A stretch of DNA of 64,000 bases from Mycolicibacterium cosmeticum (GCA_016197365.1 JACPVS010000021.1:62001-126000), one strand, 5' to 3'. Numbered from the stretch's first letter, positions 40,589 to 49,074 are shown. Numbers and translations are program-made. Notes: generated from the letters alone by a model not told the origin.

Positions 40589-42417
40589 AGGTACTGCCCG
40601 AGATTGGACTCGGTGTCGATGGCCCGACTGGCCGACGAACTCTTGCCGGTGACCAGCGTGCGGATGTAGACGATCCGCTCGCCCTTCTTACCCGAGATCC
40701 GGGCCCAGTCATCGGGATTGGTGGTGTTGGGCAGATCCTCGTTCTCGGCGAACTCGTCGACGATCGAGTCCAGCAGGTGCTGGATGCGCAGACCCTTCTG
40801 GCCGGTCTCGAGCACCGACTTGATGGCGTACTTCTTCGCCCGGTCCACCACGTTCTGGATCATCGCCCCGGAGTTGAAGTCCTTGAAGTACATGACTTCC
40901 TTGTCACCGTTGGCGTAGGTGACCTCCAGGAACCGGTTGTCGTCGATCTCCGCGTACATCCGGTCGACGACCTTCTCGATCATCGTCTTGATGGTCAGCG
41001 ACCGGTCGCCCACGAACTCGCCGAGATCGTCGTCGTTGATCGGCAGCGACTCGGTGAGGTACTTGCTGAAGATGTCCTGTGCCGCTTCGGCATCCGGGCG
41101 TTCGATCTTGATCTTCACGTCCAGGCGGCCGGGCCGCAGAATGGCCGGGTCGATCATGTCCTCGCGGTTGGACGCACCGATGACGATGACGTTCTCCAGG
41201 CCCTCGACGCCGTCGATCTCCGACAGCAGCTGCGGGACGACGGTGGTCTCGACATCGGAGCTGACGCCGGTGCCGCGGGTCCGGAAGATCGAGTCCATCT
41301 CGTCGAAGAACACGATCACCGGGGTGCCCTCGGACGCCTTCTCCCTCGCCCGCTGGAAGATCAGACGGATGTGCCGCTCCGTCTCGCCGACGAACTTGTT
41401 GAGGAGCTCCGGGCCCTTGATGTTGAGGAAGTACGACTTCGCCTCGCGGGAGTCCTCGCCACGCAGCTCGGCCATCTTCTTGGCCAGCGAGTTGGCGACG
41501 GCCTTGGCGATGAGGGTCTTACCGCACCCGGGCGGGCCGTAGAGCAGAACGCCCTTGGGCGGCCGCAGCGAGTACTCGCGGTAGAGGTCCTTGTGCAGGA
41601 ACGGCAGCTCCACGGCGTCGCGGATCTGCTCGATCTGCCGGGTCAGGCCACCGATGTCGCCATAGCTGACGTCGGGGACCTCCTCGAGGACGAGATCCTC
41701 GACCTCGGCCTTCGGGATGCGCTCGAAGGCGTAGCCGGCCTTGGTGTCGACCAGCAACGAATCACCGGGCCGCAGTTTGCGGGGCTTGTCGTCCTCGTCG
41801 AGTTGCACCTCGACGCCCTCGGGCAGGAACTCCGCGGCCACCAACGGTTCGGCCAGCCAGACGATGCGCTCTTCGTCGGCGTGACCGACGACCAGCGCGC
41901 GGTGCCCGTCGGACAGGATCTCGCGCAGGGTGCTGATCTCACCGACGGCTTCGAACGCGCCGGCCTCGACGACCGTGAGCGCCTCGTTGAGGCGCACGGT
42001 CTGACCCTGCTTGAGCGTGCTGGTCTCGATGTTCGGCGAGCAGGTGAGGCGCATCTTGCGCCCGGAGGTGAACACGTCGACCGTTTCGTCCTCGTGGGCG
42101 GCCAGCAGCACGCCGTATCCGCTGGGCGGTTGACCCAGCCGGTCCACTTCCTCACGCAGCGCCAGCAGTTGTTGCCGGGCCTCTTTGAGGGTCTCCATCA
42201 ACTTGGCGTTGCGGGTCGCCAGGGAGTCGATGCGCGCCTCGAGCTGGTGCACATCCCGGGCGGTTCGCAGCCCGCTGGACGGCCCGACCGTATCCTCCAG
42301 CTGTTCCCGGAGCGCGGCCGTTTCGCGGCGCAGACGCTCCAACTCGGCAGCGTCGTCGCTGGAAATCGGTGTGTTCAGATCGTCACTCAAATTCTCTGAA
42401 CGCTCGGACTCGCTCAT
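40585..42417 (-). CDS. mpa: Proteasome-associated AAA+ ATPase Mpa (ARC)
   Basis: A 610-residue ring ATPase. The N-terminal coiled coil (LERLRRETAALREQLEDTV...) captures Pup; two OB domains follow; the AAA module has Walker A (YGPPGCGKTLIAKAV), Walker B (VIVFFDEMDSIF) and arginine-finger region (GASNREDMIDPAILRPGRLD). The C-terminal GQYL with penultimate Tyr docks into the 20S core. A GGAGGG ribosome site precedes the ATG. As in M. tuberculosis it is separated from dop by other genes. Confidence 0.96.
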   Translation of the reverse strand: MSESERSENLSDDLNTPISSDDAAELERLRRETAALREQLEDTVGPSSGLRTARDVHQLEARIDSLATRNAKLMETLKEARQQLLALREEVDRLGQPPSGYGVLLAAHEDETVDVFTSGRKMRLTCSPNIETSTLKQGQTVRLNEALTVVEAGAFEAVGEISTLREILSDGHRALVVGHADEERIVWLAEPLVAAEFLPEGVEVQLDEDDKPRKLRPGDSLLVDTKAGYAFERIPKAEVEDLVLEEVPDVSYGDIGGLTRQIEQIRDAVELPFLHKDLYREYSLRPPKGVLLYGPPGCGKTLIAKAVANSLAKKMAELRGEDSREAKSYFLNIKGPELLNKFVGETERHIRLIFQRAREKASEGTPVIVFFDEMDSIFRTRGTGVSSDVETTVVPQLLSEIDGVEGLENVIVIGASNREDMIDPAILRPGRLDVKIKIERPDAEAAQDIFSKYLTESLPINDDDLGEFVGDRSLTIKTMIEKVVDRMYAEIDDNRFLEVTYANGDKEVMYFKDFNSGAMIQNVVDRAKKYAIKSVLETGQKGLRIQHLLDSIVDEFAENEDLPNTTNPDDWARISGKKGERIVYIRTLVTGKSSSASRAIDTESNLGQYL

Positions 42418-42562
42418 GTTGCGCTCCCTCCCGCACCGGATGTTGGTGCAGTAACGACTTCAACGCTACCGGCGATTCAGCCTTTGTGTGCGGTCTAGGA
42501 ATTCGACACACCAGCAACCTTGTTAACCTCATTATCGAGATGGCCCAATCGAAAGGACCACT

Positions 42563-43036
42563 GTGTTCCTCAAACCCCTCGTGACCGGTCTGGCCGCAGC
42601 CGCTGTGGTGGCAGGCGGTGCGACGTCCCTCACGGTCGGTGCCGCGCCGGCCATCACCCCGGTCGTATGGGGCGCTCCGATGCCGCAGACGCCCGCGCCG
42701 GAGCTGTCGGCGCCGTTGGCCCAGACGCTGCAGGCGCTGGCCTCCGGCGGCGGGTTCTCCGCCAAGGCGCCCTACATCCAGGGCGGGATCGGGCGCATCG
42801 AGAGCATCGCCGCGGACCGCGCCTACAGCCGGGCGGCGGCGGAGGGCAAGTTCCCGCTGACGTTCAACATCGTCAACATCGACGACCTGGGTGGCGTGGT
42901 GAACGCCGACGTCACCGCGACGACCGCGCTCGGGGCCACCGCCACGGAGAACGTCCAGTTCGTCGCCGGACCCAGCCCCACCGGCTGGCAGATCTCCAAG
43001 CAGTCGGCGCTGTCGCTGCTCACCGCGGCCGGCTGA
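42563..43036 (+). CDS. Secreted MTB12/CFP2-like low-molecular-weight antigen
   Basis: A 157-residue exported protein. The signal peptide (LKPLVTGLAAAAVVAGGATSLTVGAAPA) is followed by a proline-rich segment and an MTB12-type domain (LAQTLQALASGGGFSAKAPYIQGGIGRIESIAADRAYSRAAAEGKFPLTFNIVNI, GPSPTGWQISKQSALSLL). It resembles M. tuberculosis Rv2376c. GTG start with a GAAAGGA ribosome site. Its neighbour is a lipoprotein with the same kind of domain. Confidence 0.85.
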   Translation: MFLKPLVTGLAAAAVVAGGATSLTVGAAPAITPVVWGAPMPQTPAPELSAPLAQTLQALASGGGFSAKAPYIQGGIGRIESIAADRAYSRAAAEGKFPLTFNIVNIDDLGGVVNADVTATTALGATATENVQFVAGPSPTGWQISKQSALSLLTAAG

Positions 43037-43045
43037 TTGGCCTCT

Positions 43046-43555
43046 ATGCCCCACCGCAGTAGGGCAGTCCTGAGCGCCGCCATCGTCACGATGGCGGCGC
43101 TCGGACTGTCCGGCTGCGCCGAGGAGACGGTTCCGCCCGAGCCGACAGCGGCGACGATCTCGACCGTCGCGAGCGCCCCCGCTGCGCCGGCGCAGGCCCC
43201 GCTGCCCGCTCCCGAGGCACTCACCGATGTGCTGGCGCGGATGGCCGACCCTTCGATTCCCGGTGATCAGAAGCTGGGACTGGTGCAGTTCGCGTCGCCC
43301 GACGACGCCGCGGCACTCGACCGATTCACCAAGGCGATCGTCGATGGCGGTCACGCGCCGCTGGCTTTCCGGGCGACCGATCTGAAGTGGACCCAGCAGG
43401 GTGATGTCACCGCCACCGTCGACATCGCCAGTGCCGATCCCGCATCGCAGGCGACGGCGTTCACGTTCCCGATGCAGTTCTCGCCGATCGACAACGCGTG
43501 GCAGTTGAGCCGCGAGAGCGCGAACCAGCTCCTACTTCTCGGTCACCAGCGCTGA
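43046..43555 (+). CDS. lppK: MTB12-domain lipoprotein LppK
   Basis: A 169-residue lipoprotein: the signal peptide ends LGLSGC (lipobox), followed by an Ala/Pro linker and an MTB12-like domain (LARMADPSIPGDQKLGLVQFASPDDAAALDRF, IDNAWQLSRESANQLLLL). The position next to mpa and trmI matches M. tuberculosis lppK (Rv2116). It begins nine bases after the MTB12 gene; the pair looks like an ancient tandem duplication. The 3' end overlaps the convergent trmI gene by 24 bases. Confidence 0.85.
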   Translation: MPHRSRAVLSAAIVTMAALGLSGCAEETVPPEPTAATISTVASAPAAPAQAPLPAPEALTDVLARMADPSIPGDQKLGLVQFASPDDAAALDRFTKAIVDGGHAPLAFRATDLKWTQQGDVTATVDIASADPASQATAFTFPMQFSPIDNAWQLSRESANQLLLLGHQR

Positions 43556-44383
43556 GGGCACCTGACGTTTGCGGCGCAGCGGCGTCGGCGTCACCGTGCC
43601 CGGCGCCAGCTTGCGGGCGCTGATCAGGAACGCGGTGTGGCCGCGCATGTTGTGCTGGGGGCGGACCGCCAGGCCGACCACATCCCAGCCGCGCTGCAGC
43701 GATTCCCAGGACCGCGGCTCGGTCCAGCACTGCTGTTCGCGCAGCGCCTCCACAGTCCTGGACAGCTGCGTCACCGTGGCCACATAGACGATCAACACCC
43801 CGCCCGCCACCAAGGCACGCGAGACCGCGTCGAGCACCTCCCACGGCGCGAGCATGTCCAGCACCACGCGGTCGACTTCCGGTCCCTCGTAGTCGTTCAG
43901 ATCGGCGATCCGCAGGTCCCAGTTCGCGGGCCGCTCGCCGAAGAACGTCTCCACGTTGCGGATGGCGTGCACGGCGTGGTCGTCGCGGACCTCGTAGGAG
44001 ATGACCTGGCCCTGCGGGCCGACCGCCCGCAGCAGCGAGCAGGTCAGCGCACCCGATCCGGCCCCGGCCTCCAGCACCCGGGCGCCGGGGAACATGTCCC
44101 CCTCGTGCACGATCTGCGCGGCGTCCTTGGGATAGATCACCTGGGCGCCGCGGGGCATGGACAGCACATAATCGATGAGCAGGGGACGCAGCACCAGGAA
44201 CGGATCGCCGTTGGCGGACTTCACCACGCTGCCCTCGGGCTGCCCGATCACGTCGTCATGGGCCAGTGCGCCGCGGTGGGTGTGGAACTCCGCGCCGGGG
44301 GCGAGCACCATCGTGTAGTGGCGCCCCTTGGGGTCGGTGAGCTGAACTCGATCGCCGACGACGAACGGACCGGTAGTGGACAC
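43532..44383 (-). CDS. trmI: tRNA (adenine-58-N1)-methyltransferase TrmI
   Basis: A 283-residue class I SAM methyltransferase that makes m1A58 in the T loop of tRNA. An N-terminal beta domain (GPFVVGDRVQLTDPKGRHYTMVLAPGAEFHTHRG) is followed by IYPKDAAQIV and the SAM site (VLEAGAGSGALTCSLLRAVGPQGQVISYE, VVLDMLAPWEVLDAV). It matches M. tuberculosis Rv2118c. It functions as a homotetramer. Confidence 0.95.
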   Translation of the reverse strand: MSTTGPFVVGDRVQLTDPKGRHYTMVLAPGAEFHTHRGALAHDDVIGQPEGSVVKSANGDPFLVLRPLLIDYVLSMPRGAQVIYPKDAAQIVHEGDMFPGARVLEAGAGSGALTCSLLRAVGPQGQVISYEVRDDHAVHAIRNVETFFGERPANWDLRIADLNDYEGPEVDRVVLDMLAPWEVLDAVSRALVAGGVLIVYVATVTQLSRTVEALREQQCWTEPRSWESLQRGWDVVGLAVRPQHNMRGHTAFLISARKLAPGTVTPTPLRRKRQVPSALVTEK

Positions 44384-44455
44384 GGGGTATCAGAGTGCCA
44401 GACGCGCCGTCCGCGCTGCCAACCGTTGTCGGTGGCCGAATCTAGGCTGGGTGTC

Positions 44456-45274
44456 ATGAGCGTGCCACTGACGTTGCGGCGCCCGGCGCTGTCGCCGTCG
44501 CGCGCCGGCGACTTCAAGCAGTGCCCGCTGCTGTATCGGTTCCGCGCCATCGACCGCCTGCCCGAGCCCACGTCCGTCGCCCAGGTGCGGGGGTCGGTGG
44601 TGCATGCCGCACTGGAGCAGTTGTACGGACTGCCCGCCGCGGAACGGGGTAAGGATGCCGCGCTGGCGTTGGTCGGGCCTGCCTGGGACCGCATGCTGTC
44701 CGAATCGCCGGACCTCGCCGACCTGGACCAGGCGGCGCGCGACGGACTGCTGGCCGATGCCCGCAAGTTGCTGACGGGGTACTACCGGCTGGAGGATCCG
44801 ACCCGCTTCGACCCGCAGAGTTGCGAACAACGCGTCGAGGTGGAGCTGACGGACGGCACGCTGTTACGCGGCTTCGTCGACCGCATCGATGTGGCGCCCA
44901 CCGGAGAACTGCGGGTGGTCGACTACAAGACGGGCCGCGTGCCGTTCGCTGAGGCCAAGGCGCTGTTCCAGATGAAGTTCTACGCCGTGGCGCTGCTGCG
45001 GTCCCGCGGGGTGCTGGCCGCACGGCTGCGGCTGGTGTACCTCGCCGACGGCCAGATCTTGGACTACACACCCGAACTCGAAGAACTGGAGCGGTTCGAG
45101 CGGACGTTGATGGCGATCTGGCGGGCCATCCAATCCGCCGGCGTGACAGGCGATTTCCGGGCGCAGCCGTCGCGGTTGTGCGACTGGTGTAGCCACCAGA
45201 AGCTCTGCCCCGCGTTCGGCGGCACCCCGCCCGAATATCCGGGTTGGCCTGATCCCGCCGAGCCGGCCGCATGA
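44456..45274 (+). CDS. RecB-family PD-(D/E)XK nuclease with Fe-S cysteines (Rv2119-like)
   Basis: A 272-residue stand-alone nuclease domain. The core PD-(D/E)XK motif is FVDRIDVAPTGELRVVDYKTGR. Four cysteines (Cys in DFKQCPLLYRF at the N-terminus, and CDWCSHQKLC near the C-terminus) match the Fe-S cage of Cas4, AddB and Exo5-type nucleases. A role in DNA end processing is likely. The ATG at 44456 is seven bases after a TAGGCT -10 (44443-44448). Its stop overlaps the next ATG (ATGA). No cas genes are near. Confidence 0.87.
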   Translation: MSVPLTLRRPALSPSRAGDFKQCPLLYRFRAIDRLPEPTSVAQVRGSVVHAALEQLYGLPAAERGKDAALALVGPAWDRMLSESPDLADLDQAARDGLLADARKLLTGYYRLEDPTRFDPQSCEQRVEVELTDGTLLRGFVDRIDVAPTGELRVVDYKTGRVPFAEAKALFQMKFYAVALLRSRGVLAARLRLVYLADGQILDYTPELEELERFERTLMAIWRAIQSAGVTGDFRAQPSRLCDWCSHQKLCPAFGGTPPEYPGWPDPAEPAA

Positions 45275-45768
45275 TCGATTGTCATTACCGCCGAACGGGT
45301 TCGGACGGTGATCTCGCGGTGTTCGAATCCACCATCGGCACCGCCAGTAATTGGGACTCGGCCATCCAGCACGGCTCACCGCCGCTGGCCCTGATGACCA
45401 AGGCCATCGAGGAACTCTGCGCGGATCGCCCCGAGCTACGGGTCGGGCGGTTGGTGCTGGACATCTTGGGCGCCATCCCGGTGGCCCAGGTGAAGGTCCG
45501 GGCCCGGGTTGTGCGCCCGGGCGCGCGTATCGCCAAGGTGGACGCCGAGATGCTGGCCACCCGTCCCGATGGCACCGACCGGGCGGTCGCCACCGTCAGT
45601 GCCTGGCTGCTGGCCACCAGCGACACCAGGGACGCGGTCACCGACCGCTATCCCCCGCTGCTGGAGGGCGATGCGTTGGACAACCCGCATGGCTGGATGG
45701 GCGCACCCGGATATCTGGAGACAGTCAGCTGGCGCGCCCAGCGCACTGCCCGGGCGAAGCGGCGGTGA
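45271..45768 (+). CDS. Acyl-CoA thioesterase-like protein, N-terminal half (split)
   Basis: 165 residues forming the first hot-dog domain of a double-hot-dog thioesterase: CHYRRTGSDGDLAVFESTIGTASNWDSAIQHGSPPLALMTKAIE, with the expected GRLVLDILGAIPVAQVKVRARVVRPG strand pattern. After LETVSW the frame runs into TARAKRR and a stop, where the family continues in the next frame (PGEAAVTWMSPLVPL). This is a frameshift relative to the usual roughly 265-residue protein. It starts in a four-base overlap with the nuclease gene. Confidence 0.75.
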   Translation: MIDCHYRRTGSDGDLAVFESTIGTASNWDSAIQHGSPPLALMTKAIEELCADRPELRVGRLVLDILGAIPVAQVKVRARVVRPGARIAKVDAEMLATRPDGTDRAVATVSAWLLATSDTRDAVTDRYPPLLEGDALDNPHGWMGAPGYLETVSWRAQRTARAKRR

Positions 45769-46067
45769 CGTGGATGAGCCCGTTGGTGCCGCTCGTCGAC
45801 GCCGAGCCGCTGACGGACCTGCAACGCATGGCGATGGTGGTGGATTCGGCCAACGGGGTGGGCGCGGCGCTCGATCCGGCCGAGTTCGTGTTCATGAACA
45901 CCGATACGGCGGTGCATCTGCACCGCGCGCCGGTGGGTGGCGATTTTGCGCTGCGGTCGCGCGGGTCGATCGGCCCGGACGGGATCGGGGTGACCAACGC
46001 CGAGATCTTCGACCGGCAGGGCTTCATCGGCACGTCGGCCCAGACCTTGTTGGTGCAGCGGAGGTAA
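45765..46067 (+). CDS. Acyl-CoA thioesterase-like protein, C-terminal half (split)
   Basis: A 100-residue frame (TWMSPLVPLVDAEPLTDLQRMAMVVDSANGVGAALD...) that is the second hot-dog domain of the same thioesterase. A GTG at 45765 overlaps the stop of the first half as GTGA, so it could be translated separately by coupling. If not, both halves are remains of one gene broken by a one-base indel near 45730-45760, or the indel is a sequencing error. Intact length would be about 265 residues. Confidence 0.65.
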   Translation: MTWMSPLVPLVDAEPLTDLQRMAMVVDSANGVGAALDPAEFVFMNTDTAVHLHRAPVGGDFALRSRGSIGPDGIGVTNAEIFDRQGFIGTSAQTLLVQRR

Positions 46068-46070
46068 CCG

Positions 46071-46556
46071 ATGACCGAACATCGCCTTGTCACGCCGGAT
46101 GGCGCCACCTGGACCGTGCGCCGGCGCTGGCTGCCGTGGCGACGGCCGATCTCTCTCCGGGAGATGCTGCACAGCCCGTCGACCGACGACACCAACACCG
46201 ACGCCACCCCCGCGCAGGAGGAGAAGGAGCCGGGCATCGTTCTGCGGGTGCTACAGCTGACCGTGGGTGTGGTGCTCTGGCTGCTCATCGGTGCGGGCAA
46301 GCTGATCTTCTACACGCTCGCGGTGGTGCTGGTGCTGGTCATCTGGTTGCTCGACTCCGCGCTGCAGCTGGTGGTGTTGCCGTTCATCCTGCTCGCCCGG
46401 GCGACGGGTCTGGCGCGGTGGCCGGTTCAGGTCGAGCGCGACTACAAGCATGTCCGCACCGAGTACGCCGACGGTTTCGCGGCCGCGCAGACCCTGCGCG
46501 AGGACCTGTCCGGGCAGGTGGCGGCGGGCGCGATCGCCGTGCCGTCCGCCAATTGA
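46071..46556 (+). CDS. Small membrane protein, unknown
   Basis: A 161-residue protein starting MTEHRLVTPDGATWTVRRRWLPWRRP. It has a short cytoplasmic N-terminal domain, two closely spaced TM helices (VLRVLQLTVGVVLWLLIGAGKLIFY and LAVVLVLVIWLLDSALQLVVLPFILL) and a cytosolic C-terminal region (VQVERDYKHVRTEYADGFAAAQTLREDL). It begins four bases after the thioesterase stop and is probably cotranscribed. I do not recognise a named family. Confidence 0.75.
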   Translation: MTEHRLVTPDGATWTVRRRWLPWRRPISLREMLHSPSTDDTNTDATPAQEEKEPGIVLRVLQLTVGVVLWLLIGAGKLIFYTLAVVLVLVIWLLDSALQLVVLPFILLARATGLARWPVQVERDYKHVRTEYADGFAAAQTLREDLSGQVAAGAIAVPSAN

Positions 46557-46600
46557 AATATCGTATTGCGTCTATATACGCGCAAAGCAATATTCGAAGC

Positions 46601-46818
46601 GTGGATGTGTTCGAGGCCGTCGCCGAACCCAGTCGGCGCACCCTGCTCGACGCTTTGCGTGGCGGCGAGCGCACCGCCGGTGAACTGGTCGCCACCCTGC
46701 CGGATCTGACCCAGCCGACGGTGTCGCGTCACCTCCGGGTGTTGCGCGAGGTCGGCCTCGTCGAGGTCCGCGCGGACGCCCAGTGCCGGGTCGCCACCTG
46801 GACAAGGGCGCGAAATGA
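46601..46818 (+). pseudogene. ArsR regulator remnant, C-terminus deleted
   Basis: A GTG frame reads DVFEAVAEPSRRTLLDALRGGERTAGELVATLPDLTQPTVSRHLRVLREVGLVEVRADAQCRV, the DNA-binding half of an ArsR regulator. The C-terminal part is missing; a shifted frame gives a plausible original ending LDKGAK and a TGA that overlaps the next ATG. An AT-rich block with imperfect dyads (46556-46600) is probably the old operator/promoter. Autoregulated ArsR-SRPBCC operons are common in actinobacteria, and this is the relic of one. Confidence 0.7.
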
Positions 46819-47000
46819 CGTGCCACGAAGGCAAACTCACCGTGCAGGGCGATCTCGCCACCCTGCGCTTCGAGCGCCGCCTGCCCCATTCGATCGAGGC
46901 CGTCTGGGCGGCGATCACCGATCCGGCCGAACGCAGCCAGTGGATAGGCGACACCACCATGGCCGACGGGGTCATCGAGACCACTCCGAACGGGCCGGCT
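46815..47000 (+). pseudogene. SRPBCC/AHSA1-domain protein remnant
   Basis: From ATG 46815 the frame gives LTVQGDLATLRFERRLPHSIEAVWAAITDPAERSQWIGDTTM, the start of an AHSA1-like lipid/hydrophobe-binding domain. After about 60 residues similarity stops (near ETTPNGPAV) and the frame runs through unrelated sequence to 47165. About 90 residues of the fold are missing. It was once partner of the ArsR gene just before it. Confidence 0.65.
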
Positions 47001-47001
47001 G

Positions 47002-47130
47002 TCGGTGTTCGCCGCCCAGCACCACATGCATTGGGTGAGCTTGGGTTTGGGTGCCGGCTGGAACAGCGCCAGCGGCAGCGAGGACGATCTGAACCGGCTC
47101 GGTTTCTGGCTGGCTGCGGGCGCACAGACC
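47002..47130 (+). pseudogene. Flavodoxin/WrbA-like oxidoreductase fragment
   Basis: A different frame carries VFAAQHHMHWVSLGLGAGWNSASGSEDDLNRLGFWLAAGAQTDVDAG, typical of the C-terminal part of NAD(P)H-dependent flavodoxin-fold reductases. There is no start, flavin-binding N-terminus or proper end. It abuts the SRPBCC remnant, so a deletion fused two decayed genes. With 46601-47000 it makes about 550 bases of gene debris ending 19 bases before the next gene. Confidence 0.6.
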
Positions 47131-47148
47131 GACGTCGACGCCGGGCGG

Positions 47149-48528
47149 CTACTGCAGCGGCGTGAGTTCCTGCAGCATGGTGGGCACCAACTCACTCACG
47201 GTGGGGTGGATATGCATGGTGCGTGAGATGGCGGTGTAGGGCAGCTTCGCCGTCATCACATCGAGCACCAGATGCACCACCTCGTCGCCACCCACCCCGA
47301 GGATGGCCACGCCCAGGATCTCACGGGTCTCGGCGTCCACGACGACCTTCATGAAGCCCTGAGTCTCGCCCTTCTCCACCGCGCGGCCCACTCTGGTCAT
47401 CGGGCGCTTGCCCACCAACGCCTTTCGGCCCGACCGGCGGACCTCGTCGACGGTCATTCCGGCCCGGCCCAGCGGCGGGTCGATGTACAGCCCGTAGGTG
47501 GTGACGCGGTCGCTGACGCGGCGGGGATCATCGTCGAGCAGATTCGCGGCAACGATCTCGAAGTCGTTGTACGACGTGTGGGTGAACGCACCCTTGCCGT
47601 TGCAGTCCCCCATCGCCCAGATGTGTTCGGCGCTGGACCGCAACTGATCGTCGACGACGACGTAACCCCTGGTGTCGGTCTCGACACCGGCGTGCTCGAG
47701 CCCGAGGTCGTCGGTGTTGGGCTTGCGTCCGACCGCGACGAGCACGTGGCTACCGACGACGGGTTCGGCCCCGGCCCTGGGCGTCACCGCAATCCCGTTG
47801 TCCCGCTGCTCGAATCGGATGTCGGACGCGTCGGTGTGTACCGCGATCCCCTCGGCCTCGAGGATCGACCGGATGGCGGCCGAGACGTCCTCGTCCTCTC
47901 TCGACGCCAACCGGGACCCGCGTTCGACGACGGTCACGTCGGCACCGAACCTCCGGTACATCTGCGCGAACTCCAGCCCGATGTAACTGCCGCCGATGAC
48001 GATCAAGTGCTCGGGTACCGCATCGAGCTGCAGGACCGAAACATTGGTGAGGTAGTCGATGTCGTCCAGCCCAGGCAGATCCGGCACCGACGCGCGGCCA
48101 CCGACGTTGAGGTAGAACCGGTCCGCACGCAGCAGCCGGCCGTCGACGTCGATGGTGTTCGGGTCGACGAACCGGGCGTGCCCGCGGATCAGGGTGGCGC
48201 CGTCCATCCCCTCCAGCCAGCCCTCGACGCCCGCCCGGTCGCCGAGCATGATCTTGTCCTTGCGGGCCTTGACCTTTGCCATGTCGACGGTGACGTCACC
48301 CGTGCCGATCCCGTATTCGGGACCGCGCCTGGCGAGGTGTGCGGCGTGCGCGCTGGCCACCAGGGTCTTGGTGGGGATGCATCCACTGTTGACGCAGGTG
48401 CCGCCGACGAGGTGGCGTTCGATGACCGCCACCCGTTGTCCGGCCTCGGTGAGCCGTCCGGCAAGCGGCGGGCCGGCCTGGCCGGCACCGATGATGATGG
48501 CGTCGAAAGACGTTGTGTCGCTGGACAT
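47149..48528 (-). CDS. FAD-dependent pyridine nucleotide-disulfide oxidoreductase (mercuric reductase-like)
   Basis: A 459-residue class I flavin disulfide reductase. FAD site: DAIIIGAGQAGPPLAGRL; redox-active disulfide: GGTCVNSGCIPTKT (C-x4-C); NAD(P) site: LIVIGGSYIGLEFAQMYRRFG; second FAD contact: HIWAMGDCNGKG; C-terminal catalytic HIHPTVSE. It resembles the mercuric reductase/dihydrolipoyl dehydrogenase group, but has no N-terminal HMA domain or C-terminal Cys pair, so mercury is unlikely. The substrate is unknown. It follows a DUF4126 gene by three bases. Confidence 0.85.
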   Translation of the reverse strand: MSSDTTSFDAIIIGAGQAGPPLAGRLTEAGQRVAVIERHLVGGTCVNSGCIPTKTLVASAHAAHLARRGPEYGIGTGDVTVDMAKVKARKDKIMLGDRAGVEGWLEGMDGATLIRGHARFVDPNTIDVDGRLLRADRFYLNVGGRASVPDLPGLDDIDYLTNVSVLQLDAVPEHLIVIGGSYIGLEFAQMYRRFGADVTVVERGSRLASREDEDVSAAIRSILEAEGIAVHTDASDIRFEQRDNGIAVTPRAGAEPVVGSHVLVAVGRKPNTDDLGLEHAGVETDTRGYVVVDDQLRSSAEHIWAMGDCNGKGAFTHTSYNDFEIVAANLLDDDPRRVSDRVTTYGLYIDPPLGRAGMTVDEVRRSGRKALVGKRPMTRVGRAVEKGETQGFMKVVVDAETREILGVAILGVGGDEVVHLVLDVMTAKLPYTAISRTMHIHPTVSELVPTMLQELTPLQ

Positions 48529-48531
48529 GTA

Positions 48532-49032
48532 CTACAGCAGCGACGCTGCGGCGGCGACGGCGAAACCGCCGACGATGGCGATCACGTCCTCAGTGAGGGC
48601 GATCGGCAGGTCGCGGCCACCGGTCCGGGCCACCAGTCTGCTCCGCGCTTCGGCGCCGCCGAGGGTGCCCAGCACGGCTCCGATCATGCCCGCCCCGACA
48701 CCGGACACGATAGTGCCCGTCTTGGCCTGATAGATGGCGCCGGTGACCAGGACGGCCGCGGCGAATCCACCCGTCAGCAGCCGGGCGCCGAACTGCGGCG
48801 GCACTTTTCGGCTCGGCGTCGACGGCAGCTGATCGGTGACCAGCTCGACGACGAGCAGGATGGTCAGCACCGTCAGGGTGATCGGGTGGGTCAGCCAGTG
48901 GACCCAGGTGCCGTCGAGGTTGATCCACCCCAGCGCGCCGGCCCAGGCCACCACCGCGGGCGGGGTGAGCGCCCGGAGTCCGGCCACCACACCGATCAAC
49001 AACGCGAGCAGCAGCACTACCACCACGGTCAT
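48532..49032 (-). CDS. DUF4126 integral membrane protein (Rv2120c-like)
   Basis: A 166-residue protein with four TM helices: VVVVLLLALLIGVVAGLRALTPPAVVAWAG at the N-terminus, ITLTVLTILLVVELVTDQLPSTPSR, GGFAAAVLVTGAIY and a final AIVGGFAVAAAASLL. The L-R-A-L-T-P-P and V-x-D-x-L-P-x-T-P-x-R patterns are typical of DUF4126. The function is unknown. A -10 TAGCGT (minus strand, 49040-49045) lies seven bases before the ATG, suggesting a leaderless transcript. Confidence 0.85.
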   Translation of the reverse strand: MTVVVVLLLALLIGVVAGLRALTPPAVVAWAGALGWINLDGTWVHWLTHPITLTVLTILLVVELVTDQLPSTPSRKVPPQFGARLLTGGFAAAVLVTGAIYQAKTGTIVSGVGAGMIGAVLGTLGGAEARSRLVARTGGRDLPIALTEDVIAIVGGFAVAAAASLL

Positions 49033-49074
49033 ACCCGGGACGCTAACACGCCTCCGGGCAATGTTCCGGGTGTA

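Noticed and set aside
44456..45274. CRISPR-associated Cas4
   Set aside because: There is no repeat array or other cas gene in the window; the protein is best described as a RecB-family nuclease of the Rv2119 type.
47149..48528. Mercuric reductase or mycothione reductase as a definite name
   Set aside because: It has the flavin disulfide reductase motifs, but no HMA domain or extra C-terminal cysteines for mercury, and the sequence is not specific enough for mycothione.
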